In this document: piece by piece, positions 1 to 12,686 of the stretch | Numbering within the stretch: the stretch's first letter is position 1 | Layout of the letters: each line of letters begins with the position of its first letter | Assembly (NCBI GenBank): GCA_920105625.2 | Contig: OV050030.1 | Coordinates: 251,069,889-251,133,888 of the forward strand | Origin: Clusia tigrina | Lineage: Eukaryota; Arthropoda; Insecta; Diptera; Clusiidae | DNA length: 64,000 nucleotides | Direction: 5' to 3' | Notes under the pieces: generated by a model | Seen by the model: only the letters and a program-made list of their open reading frames with translations | Told to the model about the DNA's origin: nothing | The model's database searches: none | Translations under genes and position numbers: made by a program

Positions 1-735
1 ATCAAAGTTTGCAACATACAAATGCTTGTAACTTTTTACTGGAGCGTCATAAAACCTTGAAACCTTGTAACAATAAAGTACTCGAGCCCCTTGTCAATTT
101 AAGCTATCGCTCAAAGCTATGCTACCCTTGAGTCCCAAATCAAACACTGATAAAACTTCAAATGGCCCTAACTTCTATACGGTACGTCCTACACCTATCA
201 AAGTTTGCAACATACAAATGCATGTAACTTTTTAGTGGAGCTTCCTAAAACCTTGAAATTTTGTAACAATAAAGTTCTCGAGCCTCTTGTCAATTTAAGT
301 TATCTCTCAAAGCTATGCTACCCTTGAGTCCCAAATCAAACACTTATTAAACTTCAAATGGCCCTAACTTCTATACGGTACGTCCTACACCTATCAAAAT
401 TTGCAACATACAAATGCTTGTAACTTTTTACTGGAGCGTCATAAATACTTGAAATTTTGTAACAATAAAGTATTCGAGCCTCTTGTCAATTTAAACTATC
501 GGTCAAAGCTATGCTACCCTTGAGTCCCAAATCAAACACTGATAAAACTTCAAATGGCCCTAACTTCTATACGGTACGTCCTACACCTATCAAAGTTTGC
601 AACATAGTTTTAAATGCTTGTAACTTTTTACTCGATCGTCATAAAACCTTGAAATTTTGTAACAATAAAGTACTCGAGCCTCTTGTCAATTTGAGCCATC
701 GCTCAAAGCTATGCTACCCTTGAGTCCCAAATCAA
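1..735 (+). repeat. Displaced piece of the 4,127-bp HOR
   Basis: This stretch matches 9225-9959 at a constant offset of 9,224 bp. Shared marks are the run AAACCTTGTAACAATAAAG with CTCGAGCCCC, GCATGTAACTTTTTAGTGG, CTTATC/TCTCTC, AAATACTTG and the TATCGGTC end before the allele-1 monomer at 511. Homology stops shortly after 711, where 9935 has AATCCAACACTG. Confidence 0.75.
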
Positions 736-1886
736 ACACTGATAAAACTTCAAATGGCCCTAACTTCTATACCGTACGTCCTACACCTATCAAAGTTTGC
801 AACATACCAATGCTTGTAACTTTTTACTGGAGCGTCATAAAACCTTGAAATTTTGTAACAATAAAGTACTCGGGCCTCTTGTCAATTTAAGTTATCGCTC
901 AAAGCTATGCTACCCTTGAGTCCCAAATCAAACACTGATAAAACTTCAAATGGCCCTAACTTCTATACCGTACGTCCTACACCTATCAAAGTTTGCAACA
1001 TACATATGCTTGTAACTTTTTACTGTAGCGTCATAAAACTTAGAAATTTTGTAAAAATAAAGTACTCGAGCCTCTTGTCAATTTAAGCTATCGCTCAAAG
1101 CTATGCTACCCTTGAGTCCCAAATCAAACACTGACAAAACTTCAAATGGCCCTAACTTCTAAACGGTACGTCCTACACCTATCAAAGTTTGCAACATACA
1201 AATGCTTGTAACTTTTTACTGGATCGTCATAAAACCTTGAAATTTTGTAACAATAAAGTACTCGAGCCTCTTGTCAGTTTAAGCTATTGCTCAAAGCTAT
1301 GCTACCCTTGAGTCCCAAATCAAACACTGATAAAACTTCAAATGGCCCTAACTTCTATACGGTACGTCCTACACCTATCAAAGTTTGCAACATACAAATG
1401 CTTGTTACTCTTTACTGGAGCGTCATAAAACCTTAAATCCTTGTAACAATAAAGTACTCGAGCCCCTTGTCAATTTAAGCTATCGCTCAAAGATATGCTA
1501 CCCTTGAGTCCCAAATCAACCACTGATAAAACTTCAAATGGCCCTAACTTCTACACGGTACGTCCTACACCTATCAAAGTTTGCAACATACATATGCTTG
1601 TAACTTTTTACTGTAGCGTCATAAAACCTTGAAATTTTGTAACAATAAAGTACTCGAGCCTCTTGTCAATTTGAGCCATCGCTCAAAGCTATGCTACCCT
1701 TGAGTCCCAAATCGAACACTGAAAAAACTTCAAATGGCCCTAACTTCTATACGGTACGTCCTACACCTATCAAAGTTTGCAACATACAAATGCTTGTTAC
1801 TCTTTACTGGAGCGTCATAAAACCTTAAAACCTTGTAACAATAAAGTACTCGAGCCCCTTGTCAATTTAAGCTATCGCTCAAAGCT
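736..1886 (+). repeat. Mosaic monomers, no clean HOR period
   Basis: These are six monomers starting at 711-1691. The 3' part of 711 and monomer 907 match 10131/10327, with CCAATGCTT then CTCGGGCC. Monomer 1103 resembles 8951 and 13078, sharing GGATCGTC and GCTATTGCTC. Monomers 1299 and 1691 share GCTTGTTACTCTTTACTGG. Monomer 1495 resembles 2478. The order is shuffled against the better organised HORs downstream. Confidence 0.7.
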
Positions 1887-3069
1887 ATGCTACCCTTGAG
1901 TCCCAAATCAAACACTGATAAAACTTCAAATGGCCCTAACTTCTATACGGTACGTCCTACACCTATCAAAGTTTGCAACATACAAATGCATGTAACTTTT
2001 TAGCGGAGCGTCCTAAAACCTTGAAATTTTGTAACAATAAAGTTCTCGAGCCTCTTGTCAATTTAAGTTATCTCTCAAAGCTATGCTACCCTTGAGTCCC
2101 AAATCAAACACTTATAAAACTTTAAATGGCCCTAACTTCTATACGGTACGTCCTACACCTATCAAAGTTTGCAACATAGTTTTAAATGCTTGTAACTTTT
2201 TACTCGAGCGTCATAAAACCTTGAAATTTTGTAACAATAAAGTACTCGAGCCCCTTGTCAATTTGAGCCATCGCTCAAAGCTATGCTACCCTTGAGTCCC
2301 AAATCCAACACTGATAACCTTCAAATGGCCCTAACTTCTATACGGTACGTCCTAGAATTATCAAAGTTTGCAACATATCAATGCTTGTAACTTTTTACTG
2401 GAGCGTCATAAAACCTTGAAATTTTGTAACAATAAAGTACTCGGGCCTCTTGTCAATTTAAGTTATCGCTCAAAGCTATGCTACCCTTGAGTCCCAAATC
2501 AACCACTGATAAAACTTCAAATGGCCCTAACTTCTACACGGTACGTCCTACACCTATCAAAGTTTGCAACATACATATGCTTGTAACTTTTTACTGTAGC
2601 GTCATAAAACCTAGAAATTTTGTAAAAATAAAGTACTCGAGCCTCTTGTCAATTTAAGATATCGCTCAAAGCTATGCTAGCCTTGAGTCCAAAATCAAAC
2701 ACTGATAAATCTGCAAATGGCCCTAACTTCTATACGGTACGTCCTACACCTATCAAAGTTTGCAACATAGTTATAAATGCTTGTAACTTTTTACTCGAGT
2801 GTCATAAAACCTTGAAATTTTGTAACAATAAAGTACTCGAGCCTCTTGTCAATTTGAGCTATCGCTCAAAGCTATGCTACCCTTGAGTCCCAAATCCAAC
2901 ACTGATAAAACTTCGAATGGCCCTAACTTCTATACGGTACGTCCTACAATTATCAAAGTTTGCAACATACAAATGCTTGTAACTTTTAACTGGAGCATCA
3001 TAAAACCTTGAAATTTTGTAACAATAAAGTACTCGAGCCCCTTGTCAATTTAAGCTATCGCTCAAAGCT
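1887..3069 (+). repeat. 1,183-bp six-monomer HOR, copy 1
   Basis: The monomer starts are 1887, 2083, 2283, 2478, 2674 and 2874, with lengths 196, 200, 195, 196, 200 and 196. The unit combines an allele-1 and an allele-2 insertion monomer with a 195-bp monomer reading CTGATAACCTTC. The next unit repeats the same lengths and markers. Confidence 0.88.
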
Positions 3070-4252
3070 ATGCTACCCTTGAGTCCCAAATCAAACACTG
3101 ATAAAACTTCAAATGGCCCTAACTTCTATACGGTACGTCCTACACCTATCAAAGTTTGCAACATACAAATGCATGTAACTTTTTAGCGGAGCGTCCTAAA
3201 ACCTTGAAATTTTGTAACAATAAAGTTATCGAGCCTCTTGTCAATTTAAGTTATCTCTCAAAGCTATGCTACCCTTGAGTCCCAAATCAAACACTTATAA
3301 AACTTTAAATGGCCCTAACTTCTATACGGTACGTCCTACACCTATCAAAGTTTGCAACATAGTTTTAAATGCTTGTAACTTTTTACTCGAGCATCATAAA
3401 ACCTTGAAATTTTGTAACAATAAAGTACTCGAGCCCCTTGTCAATTTGAGCCATCGCTCAAAGCTATGCTACCCTTGAGTCCCAAATCCAACACTGATAA
3501 CCTTCAAATGGCCCTAACTTCTATACGGTACGTCCTAGAATTATCAAAGTTTGCAACATATCAATGCTTGTAACTTTTTACTGGAGCGTCATAAAACCTT
3601 GAAATTTTGTAACAATAAAGTACTCGGTCCTCTTGTCAATTTAAGTTATCGCTCAAAGCTATGCTACCCTTGAGTCCCAAATCAACCACTGATAAAACTT
3701 CAAATGGCCCTAACTTCTATACGGTACGTCCTACACCTATCAAAGTTTGCAACATACATATGCTTGTAACTTTTTACTGTAGCGTCATAAAACCTAGAAA
3801 TTTTGTAAAAATAAAGTACTCGAGCCTCTTGTCAATTTAAGATATCGCTCAAATCTATGCTAGCCTTGAGTCCAAAATCAAACACTGATAAATCTGCAAA
3901 TGGCCCTAACTTCTATACGGTACGTCCTACACCTATCAAAGTTTGCAACATAGTTATAAATGCTTGTAACTTTTTACTCGAGTGTCATAAAACCTTGAAA
4001 TTTTGTAACAATAAAGTACTCTAGCCTCTTGTCAATTTGAGCTATCGCTCAAAGCTATGCTACCCTTGAGTCCCAAATCCAACACTGATAAAACTTCGAA
4101 TGGCCCTAACTTCTATACGGTACGTCCTACAATTATCAAAGTTTGCAACATACAAATGCTTGTAACTTTTTACTGGAGCATCATAAAACCTTGAAATTTT
4201 GTAACAATAAAGTACTCGAGCCTCTTGTCAATTTAAGTTATCGCTCAAAGCT
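3070..4252 (+). repeat. 1,183-bp six-monomer HOR, copy 2
   Basis: The monomer starts are 3070, 3266, 3466, 3661, 3857 and 4057, each 1,183 bp after its partner in copy 1. Visible differences are few, for example CTCTAG instead of CTCGAG at about 4019. The period breaks after 4252: the next monomer matches 2478/3661 instead of 1887/3070. Confidence 0.88.
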
Positions 4253-4648
4253 ATGCTACCCTTGAGTCCCAAATCAAACACTGATAAAACTTCAAATGGC
4301 CCTAACTTCTATACGGTACGTCCTACACCTATCAAAGTTTGCAACATACATATGCTTGTAACTTTTTACTGTAGCGTCATAAAACCTAGAAATTTTGTAA
4401 AAATAAAGTACTCGAGCCTCTTGTCAATTTAAGATATCGCTCAAAGCTATGCTAGCCTTGAATCCAAAATCAAACACTGATAAATCTGCAAATGGCCCTA
4501 ACTTCTATACGGTACGTCCTACACCTATCAAAGTTTGCAACATAGTTATAAATGCTTGTAACTTTTTACTCGAGTGTCATAAAACCTTGAAATTTTGTAA
4601 CAATAAAGTACTCGAACCCCTTGTCAATTTAAGCTATCGCTCAAAGCT
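4253..4648 (+). repeat. Repeated two-monomer piece of the six-mer
   Basis: Monomer 4253 (CATACATATGC, CCTAGAAATTTTGTAAAAATA) and monomer 4449 (GCTAGCCTTGAATCC, allele-2 insertion) repeat 3661 and 3857 at an offset of 592 bp. An unequal exchange appears to have ended the 1,183-bp tract here. Confidence 0.75.
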
Positions 4649-5627
4649 ATGCTACCCTTGAATCCCAAATCAAACAATGATAAAACTTCAAATAGCCCTA
4701 ACTTCTATACGGTACGTCCTACACCTATCAGAGTTTGCAACATACAAATGCTTGTAACTTTTTACTGGAGCGTCATAAAACCTTGAAATTTTGTAACAAT
4801 AAAGTACTCGAGCCTCTTGTCAATTTAAGCTATCGCTCAAAGCTATGCTACCCTTGAGCCCCAAATCAAACACTGATAAAACTTCAAATGGCCCTAACTT
4901 CTATACAGTACGTCCTACACCTATCAAAGTTTGCAACATACAAATGCTTGCAACTTTTTACTGGAGCGTCATAAAACCTTGAAATTTTGTAACAATAAAG
5001 TACTCGAGCCTCTTGTCAATTTAAGCTATCGCTCAAAGCTATGCTACCCTTGAGTCCCAAATCAAACACTGATAAAACTTCAAATGGCCCTAACTTCTAT
5101 ACGGTACGTCCTATACCTATCAAAGTTTGCAACATACAAATGCATGCAACTTTTTACTGGAGCGTCATGAAACCTTGAAATTTTGTAACAATAAAGTACT
5201 CGAGCCTCTTGTCAATTTAAGCTATCGCTCAAAGCTATGCTACCCTTGAGTCCCAAATCAAACACTGATAAAACTTCAAATATCCCTAACTTCTATACGG
5301 TACGTCCTACTCCTATCAAAGTTTGCAACATACCAATGCTTGTATCTTTTTACTGGAGAGTCATAAAACCTTGAAATTTTGTAACAATAAAGTACTCGAG
5401 CCTCTTGTCAATTTAAGTTATCGCTCAAAGCTATGCTACCCTTGAGTCCCAAATCAAACACTGATAAATCTTCAAATGGCCCTAACTTCTATGCGGTACG
5501 TCCTACACCTATCAAAGTTACAACATACAAATGCTTGTAACTTTTTACAGTAGCGTCATAGAACCTTGAAATTTTGTAACAATAAAGTACTCGAGCCTCT
5601 TGTCAATTTAAGCTGTCGCTCAAAGCT
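4649..5627 (+). repeat. Five-monomer block shared with the 4,127-bp HOR
   Basis: Monomers 4649, 4845, 5041, 5237 and 5433 match 12099, 12295, 12491, 12687 and 12883 at a constant offset of 7,450 bp. Shared marks include AACAATGATAAAA with TATCAGAG, TACAGTACG, CGTCATGAAACC, the CAAATATCCCTAAC monomer, and the 195-bp monomer with AAAGTTACAACA. Confidence 0.8.
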
Positions 5628-7011
5628 ATGCTACCCTCGAGTCCCAAATCAAACACTGATAATACTTCAAATGGCCCTAACTTCTATACGGTACGTCCTA
5701 CACCTATCAAAGTTTGCAACATAGTTTTAAATGCTTGTAACTTTTTACTCGATCGTCATAAAACCTTGAAATTTTGTAACAATAAAGTACTCGAGCCTCT
5801 TGTCAATTTGAGCCATCGCTCAAAGCTATGCTACCCTTGAGTCCCAAATCGAACACTGAAAAAACTTCAAATGGCCCTAACTTCTATACGGTACGTCCTA
5901 CACCTATCAAAGTTTGCAACATACAAATGCTTGTTACTCTTTACTGGAGCGTCATAAAACCTTAAAACCTTGTAACAATAAAGTACTCGAGCCCCTTGTC
6001 AATTTAAGCTATCGCTCAAAGCTATGCTACCCTTGAGTCCCAAATCAAACACTGATAAAACTTCAAATGGCCCTAACTTCTATACGGTACGTCCTACACC
6101 TATCAAAGTTTGCAACATACAAATGCATGTAACTTTTTAGCGGAGCGTCCTAAAACCTTGAAATTTTGTAACAATAAAGTTCTCGAGCCTCTTGTCAATT
6201 TAAGTTATCTCTCAAAGCTATGCTACCCTTGAGTCCCAAATCAAACACTTATAAAACTTTAAATGGCCCTAACTTCTATACGGTACGTCCTACACCTATC
6301 AAAGTTTGCAACATAGTTTTAAATGCTTGTAACTTTTTACTCGAGCGTCATAAAACCTTGAAATTTTGTAACAATAAAGTACTCGAGCCCCTTGTCAATT
6401 TGAGTTATCGCTCAAAGCTATGCTACCCTTGAGTCCCAAATCAACCACTGATAAAACTTCAAATGGCCCTAACTTCTACACGGTACGTCCTACACCTATC
6501 AAAGTTTGCAACATACATATGCTTGTAACTTTTTACTGTAGCGTCATAAAACCTAGAAATTTTGTAAAAATAAAGTACTCGAGCCTCTTGTCAATTTAAG
6601 ATATCGCTCAAAGCTATGCTAGCCTTGAGTCCAAAATCAAACACTGATAAATCTGCAAATGGCCCTAACTTCTATACGGTACGTCCTACACCTATCAAAG
6701 TTTGCAACATAGTTATAAATGCTTGTAACTTTTTACTCGAGTGTCATAAAACCTTGAAATTTTGTAACAATAAAGTACTCGAGCCTCTTGTCAATTTGAG
6801 CTATCGCTCAAAGCTATGCTACCCTTGAGTCCCAAATCCAACACTGATAAAACTTCGAATGGCCCTAACTTCTATACGGTACGTCCTACAATTATCAAAG
6901 TTTGCAACATACAAATGCTTGTAACTTTTTACTGGAGCATCATAAAACCTTGAAATTTTGTAACAATAAAGTACTCGAGCCCCTTGTCAATTTAAGCTAT
7001 CGCTCAAAGCT
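5628..7011 (+). repeat. Rearranged copy of the 1.7-3.1 kb segment
   Basis: Monomers 5828, 6024 and 6220 match 1691, 1887 and 2083 (offset 4,137 bp), including the rare ATCGAACACTGAAAAAAC. Monomers 6420, 6616 and 6816 match 2478, 2674 and 2874 (offset 3,942 bp). The offset change shows that one 195-bp monomer, the counterpart of 2283, was lost inside 6220-6420. Confidence 0.8.
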
Positions 7012-7181
7012 ATGCTACCCTTGAGTCCCAAATCAAACACTGATAAAACTTCAAATGGCCCTAACTTCACTAACATAGTTATAAATGCTTGTAACTTTTT
7101 ACTCGAGTGTCATAAAACCTTGAAATTTTGTAACAATAAAGTACTCTAGCCTCTTGTCAATTTGAGCTATCGCTCAAAGCT
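7012..7181 (+). repeat. Chimeric 170-bp monomer with internal deletion
   Basis: The start resembles monomer 3070, and the 3' part (allele-2 insertion, CTCTAGCC) matches 3857. At 7061-7080 the sequence jumps from CTAACTTC to AACATAGTT through the three bases ACT. Against a 200-bp monomer this is a net loss of 30 bp. It is the only monomer of this kind in the window. Confidence 0.88.
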
Positions 7182-8559
7182 ATGCTACCCTTGAGTCCCA
7201 AATCCAACACTGATAAAACTTCGAATGGCCCTAACTTCTATACGGTACGTCCTACAATTATCAAAGTTTGCAACATACAAATGCTTGTAACTTTTTACTG
7301 GAGCATCATAAAACCTTGAAATTTTGTAACAATAAAGTACTCGAGCCTCTTGTCAATTTAAGTTATCGCTCAAAGCTATGCTACCCTTGAGTCCCAAATC
7401 AAACACTGATAAAACTTCAAATGGCCCTAACTTCTATACGGTACGTCCTACACCTATCAAAGTTTGCAACATACAAATGCATGTAACTTTTTAGCGGAGC
7501 GTCCTAAAACCTTGAAATTTTGTAACAATAAAGTTCTCGAGCCTCTTGTCAATTTAAGTTATCTCTCAAAGCTATGCTACCCTTGAGTCCCAAATCAAAC
7601 ACTTATAAAACTTTAAATGGCACTAACTTCTATACGGTACGTCCTACACCTATCAAAGTTTGCAACATAGTTTTAAATGCTTGTAACTTTTTACTCGAGC
7701 GTCATAAAACCTTGAAATTTTGTAACAATAAAGTACTCGAGCCCCTTGTCAATTTGAGCCATCGCTCAAAGCTATGCTACCCTTGAGTCCCAAATCCAAC
7801 ACTGATAACCTTCAAATGGCCCTAACTTCTATACGGTACGTCCTAGAATTATCAAAGTTTGCAACATATCAATGCTTGTAACTTTTTACTGGAGCGTCAT
7901 AAAACCTTGAAATTTTGTAACAATAAAGTACTCGGGCCTCTTGTCAATTTAAGTTATCGCTCAAAGCTATGCTACCCTTGAGTCCCAAATCAACCACTGA
8001 TAAAACTTCAAATGGCCCTAACTTCTATACGGTACGTCCTACACCTATCAAAGTTTGCAAAATACATATGCTTGTAACTTTTTACTGTAGCGTCATAAAA
8101 CCTAGAAATTTTGTAAAAATAAAGTACTCGAGCCTCTTGTCAATTTAAGATATCGCTCAAAGCTATGCTAGCCTTGAGTCCAAAATCAAACACTGATAAA
8201 TCTGCAAATGGCCCTAACTTCTATACGGTACGTCCTACACCTATCAAAGTTTGCAACATAGTTATAAATGCTTGTAACTTTTTACTCGAGTGTCATAAAA
8301 CCTTGAAATTTTGTAACAATAAAGTATTCGAGCCTCTTGTCAATATAAGCTATCGCTCAAAGCTATGCTACCCTTGAGTCCCAAATCAAACACTGAAAAA
8401 CTTCAAATGGCCCTAACTTCTATACGGTACGTCCTATACCTATCAAAGTTTGCAACATACAAATGCTTGCAACTTTTTACTGGAGCGTCATGAAACCTTG
8501 AAATTTTGTAACAATAAAGTACTCGAGCCTCTTGTCAATTTAAGCTATCGCTCAAAGCT
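7182..8559 (+). repeat. Third copy of the six-mer theme, joined to the 4,127-bp HOR
   Basis: Monomer 7182 matches 4057. Monomers 7378, 7574, 7774, 7969 and 8165 match 3070, 3266, 3466, 3661 and 3857 at an offset of 4,308 bp. Monomer 8365 (195 bp, CACTGAAAAACTTC) then switches to the type of 5041/12491 and leads into the 4,127-bp HOR. Confidence 0.8.
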
Positions 8560-11500
8560 ATGCTACCCTTGAGTCCCAAATCAAACACTGATAAAACTTC
8601 AAATATCCCTAACTTCTATACGGTACGTCCTACTCCTATCAAAGTTTGCAACATACCAATGCTTGTATCTTTTTACTGGAGAGTCATAAAACCTTGAAAT
8701 TTTGTAACAATAAAGTACTCGAGCCTCTTGTCAATTTAAGTTATCGCTCAAAGCTATGCTACCCTTGAGTCCCAAATCAAACACTGATAAATCTTCAAAT
8801 GGCCCTAACTTCTATGCGGTACGTCCTACACCTATCAAAGTTACAACATACAAATGCTTGTAACTTTTTCCAGTAGCGTCATAGAACCTTGAAATTTTGT
8901 AACAATAAAGTACTCGAGCCTCTTGTCAATTTAAGCTGTCGCTCAAAGCTATGCTACCCTCGAGTCCCAAATCAAACACTGATAAAACTTCAAATGGCCC
9001 TAACTTCTATAGGGTACGTCCTACACCTATCAAAGTTTGCAACATACAAATGCTTGTAAATTTTTACTGGATCGTCATAAAACCTTGAAATTTTGTAACA
9101 ATAAAGTACTCGAGCCTCTTGTCAGTTTAAGCTATTGCTCAAAGCTATGCTACCCTTGAGTCCCAAATCAAACACTGATAAAACTTCAAATGGCCCTAAC
9201 TTCTATACGGTACATATTACACCTATCAAAGTTTGCAACATACAAATGCTTGTAACTTTTTACTGGAGCGTCATAAAACCTTGAAACCTTGTAACAATAA
9301 AGTACTCGAGCCCCTTGTCAATTTAAGCTATCGCTCAAAGCTATGCTACCCTTGAGTCCCAAATCAAACACTGATAAAACTTCGAATGGCCCTAACTTCT
9401 ATACGGTACGTCCTACACCTATCAAAGTTTGCAACATACAAATGCATGTAACTTTTTAGTGGAGCGTCCTAAAACTTTGAAATTTTGTAACAATAAAGTT
9501 CTCGAGCCTCTTGTCAATTTAAGTTATCTCTCAAAGCTATGCTACCCTTGAGTCCCAAATCAAACACTTATAAAACTTCAAATGGCCCTAACTTCTATAC
9601 GGTACGACCTACACCTATCAAAATTTGCAACATACAAATGCTTGTAACTTTTTACTGGAGTGTCATAAATACTTGAAATTTTGTAACAATAAAGTACTCG
9701 AGCCTCTTGTCAATTTAAACTATCGGTCAAAGCTATGCTACCCTTGAGTCCCAAATCAAACACTGAGAAAACTTCAAATGGCCCTAACTTCTATATGGTA
9801 CGTCCTACACCTATCAAAGTTTGCAACATAGTTTTAAATGCTTGTAACTTTTTACTCGAGCGTCATAAAACCTTGAAATTTTGTAACAATAAAGTACTCG
9901 AGCTTCTTGTCAATTTGAGCCATCGCTCAAAGCTATGCTACCCTTGAGTCCCAAATCCAACACTGATAAAACTTCAAATGGCCCTAACTTCTATACGGTA
10001 CGTCCTACAATTATCAAAGTTTGCAACATACAAATGCTTGCAACTTTTTACTGGAGCGTCATAAAAATTTGAAATTTTGTAACAATAAAGTACTCGAGCC
10101 TCTTGTCAATTTAAGCTATCGCTCAAAGCTATGCTAATCTTGAGTCCCAAATCAAACTCTGATAAAACTTCAAATGGCTCTAACTTATTTACGGTACGTC
10201 CTACACCTATCAAAGTTTGCAACATACCAATGCTTGTAACTTTTTACTGGAGCGTTATAAAACCTTGAAATTTTGTAACAATAAAGTACTCGGGCCTCTT
10301 GTCAATTTAAGTTATCGCTCAAAGCTATGCTACCCTTGAGTACCAAATCAAACACTGATAAAACTTCAAATGGCCCTAACTTCTATACGGTACGTCCTAC
10401 ACCTATCAAAGTTTGCAACATACATATGCTTGTAACTTTTTACTGTAGCGTCATAAAACCTAGAAATTTTGTAAAAATAAAGTACTCGAGCCTCTTGTCA
10501 ATTTAAGATATCGCTCAAAGCTATGCTAGCCTTGAGTCCAAAATCAAACACTGATAAATCTGCAAATGGCCCTAACTTCTATACGGTACGTCCTACACCT
10601 ATCAAAGTTTGCAACATAGTTATAAATGCTTTTAACTTTTTACTCGAGCGTCATAAAACCTTGAAATTTTGTAACAATAAAGTACTCGAGCCTCTTGTCA
10701 ATTTGAGCTATCGCTCAAAGCTATGCTACCCTTAAGTCCCAAATCCAACACTGATAAAACTTCGAATGGCCCTAACTTCTATACGGTACGTCCTACAATT
10801 ATCAAAGTTTGCAACATAAAAATGCTTGTAACTTTTTACTGGAGCATCATAAAACCTTGAAATTTTGTAACAATAAAGTACTCGAGCCTCTTGTCAATTT
10901 AAGTTATCGCTCAAAGCTATGCTACACTTGAGACCCAAATCAAACACTGATAAAACTTCAAATGGCCCTAACTTCTATACGGTGCGTCCTACACCTATCA
11001 AAGTTTCCAACATATAAATGTTTGCAACTTTTTACTGGAGCGTCATAAAACCTTGAAATTTTGTAACAATAAAGTACTCGAGCCTCTTGTCAATTTAAGC
11101 TATCGCTCAAAGCTATGCTACCCTTGAATCCCAAATCAAACAATGATAAAATTTCAAATAGCCCTAACTTCTATACGGTACGTCCTACACCTATCAGAGT
11201 TTGCAACATACCAATGCTTGTAACTTTTTAATGGAGCGTCATAAAACCTTGAAATTTTGTAACAATAAAGTACTCGGGCCTCTTGTCAATTTAAGTTATC
11301 GCTCAAAGCTATGCTACCCTTGAGTCCCAAATCAACCACTGATAAAACTTTAAATGGCCCTAACTTCTATACGGTACGTCCTACACCTATCAAAGTTTGC
11401 AACATACATATGCTTGTAACTTTTTACTGTAGGGTCATAAAACCTAGAAATTTTGTAAAAATAAAGTACTCGAACCTCTTGTCAATTTAAGATATCGCTC

Positions 11501-12686
11501 AAAGCTATGCTAGCCTTGAGTCCAAAATCAAACACTGATAAATCTGCAAATGGCCCTAACTTCTATACGGTACGTCCTACACCTATCAAAGTTTGCAACA
11601 TAGTTATAAATGCTTGTAACTTTTTACTCGAGCGTCATAAAACCTTGAAATTTTGTAACAATAAATTACTCGAGCCTCTTGTCAATTTGAGCTATCGCTC
11701 AAAGCTATGCTACCCTTGAGTCCCAAATCCAACACTGATAAAACTTCGAATGGCCCTAACTTCTATACGGTACGTCCTACAATTATCAAAGTTTGCAACA
11801 TACAAATGCTTGTAACTTTTTACTGGAGCATCATAAAACCTTGAAATTTTGTAACAATAAAGTACTCGAGCCTCTTGTCAATTTAAGTTATCGCTCAAAG
11901 CTATGCTACACGTGAGTCCTAAATCAAACACTGATAAAACTTCAAATGGCCCTAACTTCTATACGGTGCGTCCTACACCTCTCAAAGTTTCCAACATACA
12001 AATGCTTGTAAATTTTTACTGGAGCGTCATAAAACCTTGAAATTTTGTAACAATAAAGTACTCGAACCCCTTGTCAATTTAAGCTATCGCTCAAAGCTAT
12101 GCTACCCTTGAATCCCAAATCAAACAATGATAAAATTTCAAATAGCCCTAACTTCTATACGGTACGTCCTACACCTATCAGAGTTTGCAACATACAAATG
12201 CTTGTAACTTTTTACTGGAGCGTCATAAAACCTTGAAATTTTGTAACAATAAAGTACTCGAGCCTCTTGTCAATTTAAGCTATCGCTCAAAGCTATGCTA
12301 CCCTTGAGTCCCAAATCAAACACTGATAAAACTTCAAATGGCCCTAACTTCTATACAGTACGTCCTACACCTGTCAAAGTTTGCAACATACAAATGCTTG
12401 CAACTTTTTACTGGAGCGTCATAAAACCTTGAAATTTTGTAACAATAAAGTACTCGAGCCTCTTGTCAATTTAAGCTATCGCTCAAAGCTATGCTACCCT
12501 TGAGTCCCAAATCAAAGACTGATAAAACTTCAAATGGCCCTAACTTCTATACGGTACGTCCTATACCTATCAAAGTTTGCAACATACAAATGCTTGCAAC
12601 TTTTTACTGGAGCGTCATGAAACCTTGAAATTTTGTAACAATAAAGTACTCGAGCCTCTTGTCAATTTAAGCTATCGCTCAAAGCT
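8560..12686 (+). repeat. 4,127-bp HOR (21 monomers), copy 1
   Basis: Every anchor here recurs exactly 4,127 bp later (8560/12687, 9735/13862, 10523/14650, 11507/15634). The unit holds one allele-1 monomer (9735), two allele-2 monomers (10523, 11507) and one 195-bp monomer (8756). Shared private marks include TATAGGGTACG, GGTACATATTAC, ATGCTAATCTTGAG, GGCTCTAACTTATTT and TTGAATCCC with AACAATG. Confidence 0.93.

Noticed and set aside
511..723. Open frames of 61-102 codons on both strands, many nearly identical, as candidate genes
   Set aside because: They span monomer junctions, occur only where indels shift the frame, share no start context or upstream signals, and shift with 196- or 200-bp units that are not multiples of three. 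No domain is recognisable. They follow the satellite and are not coding.
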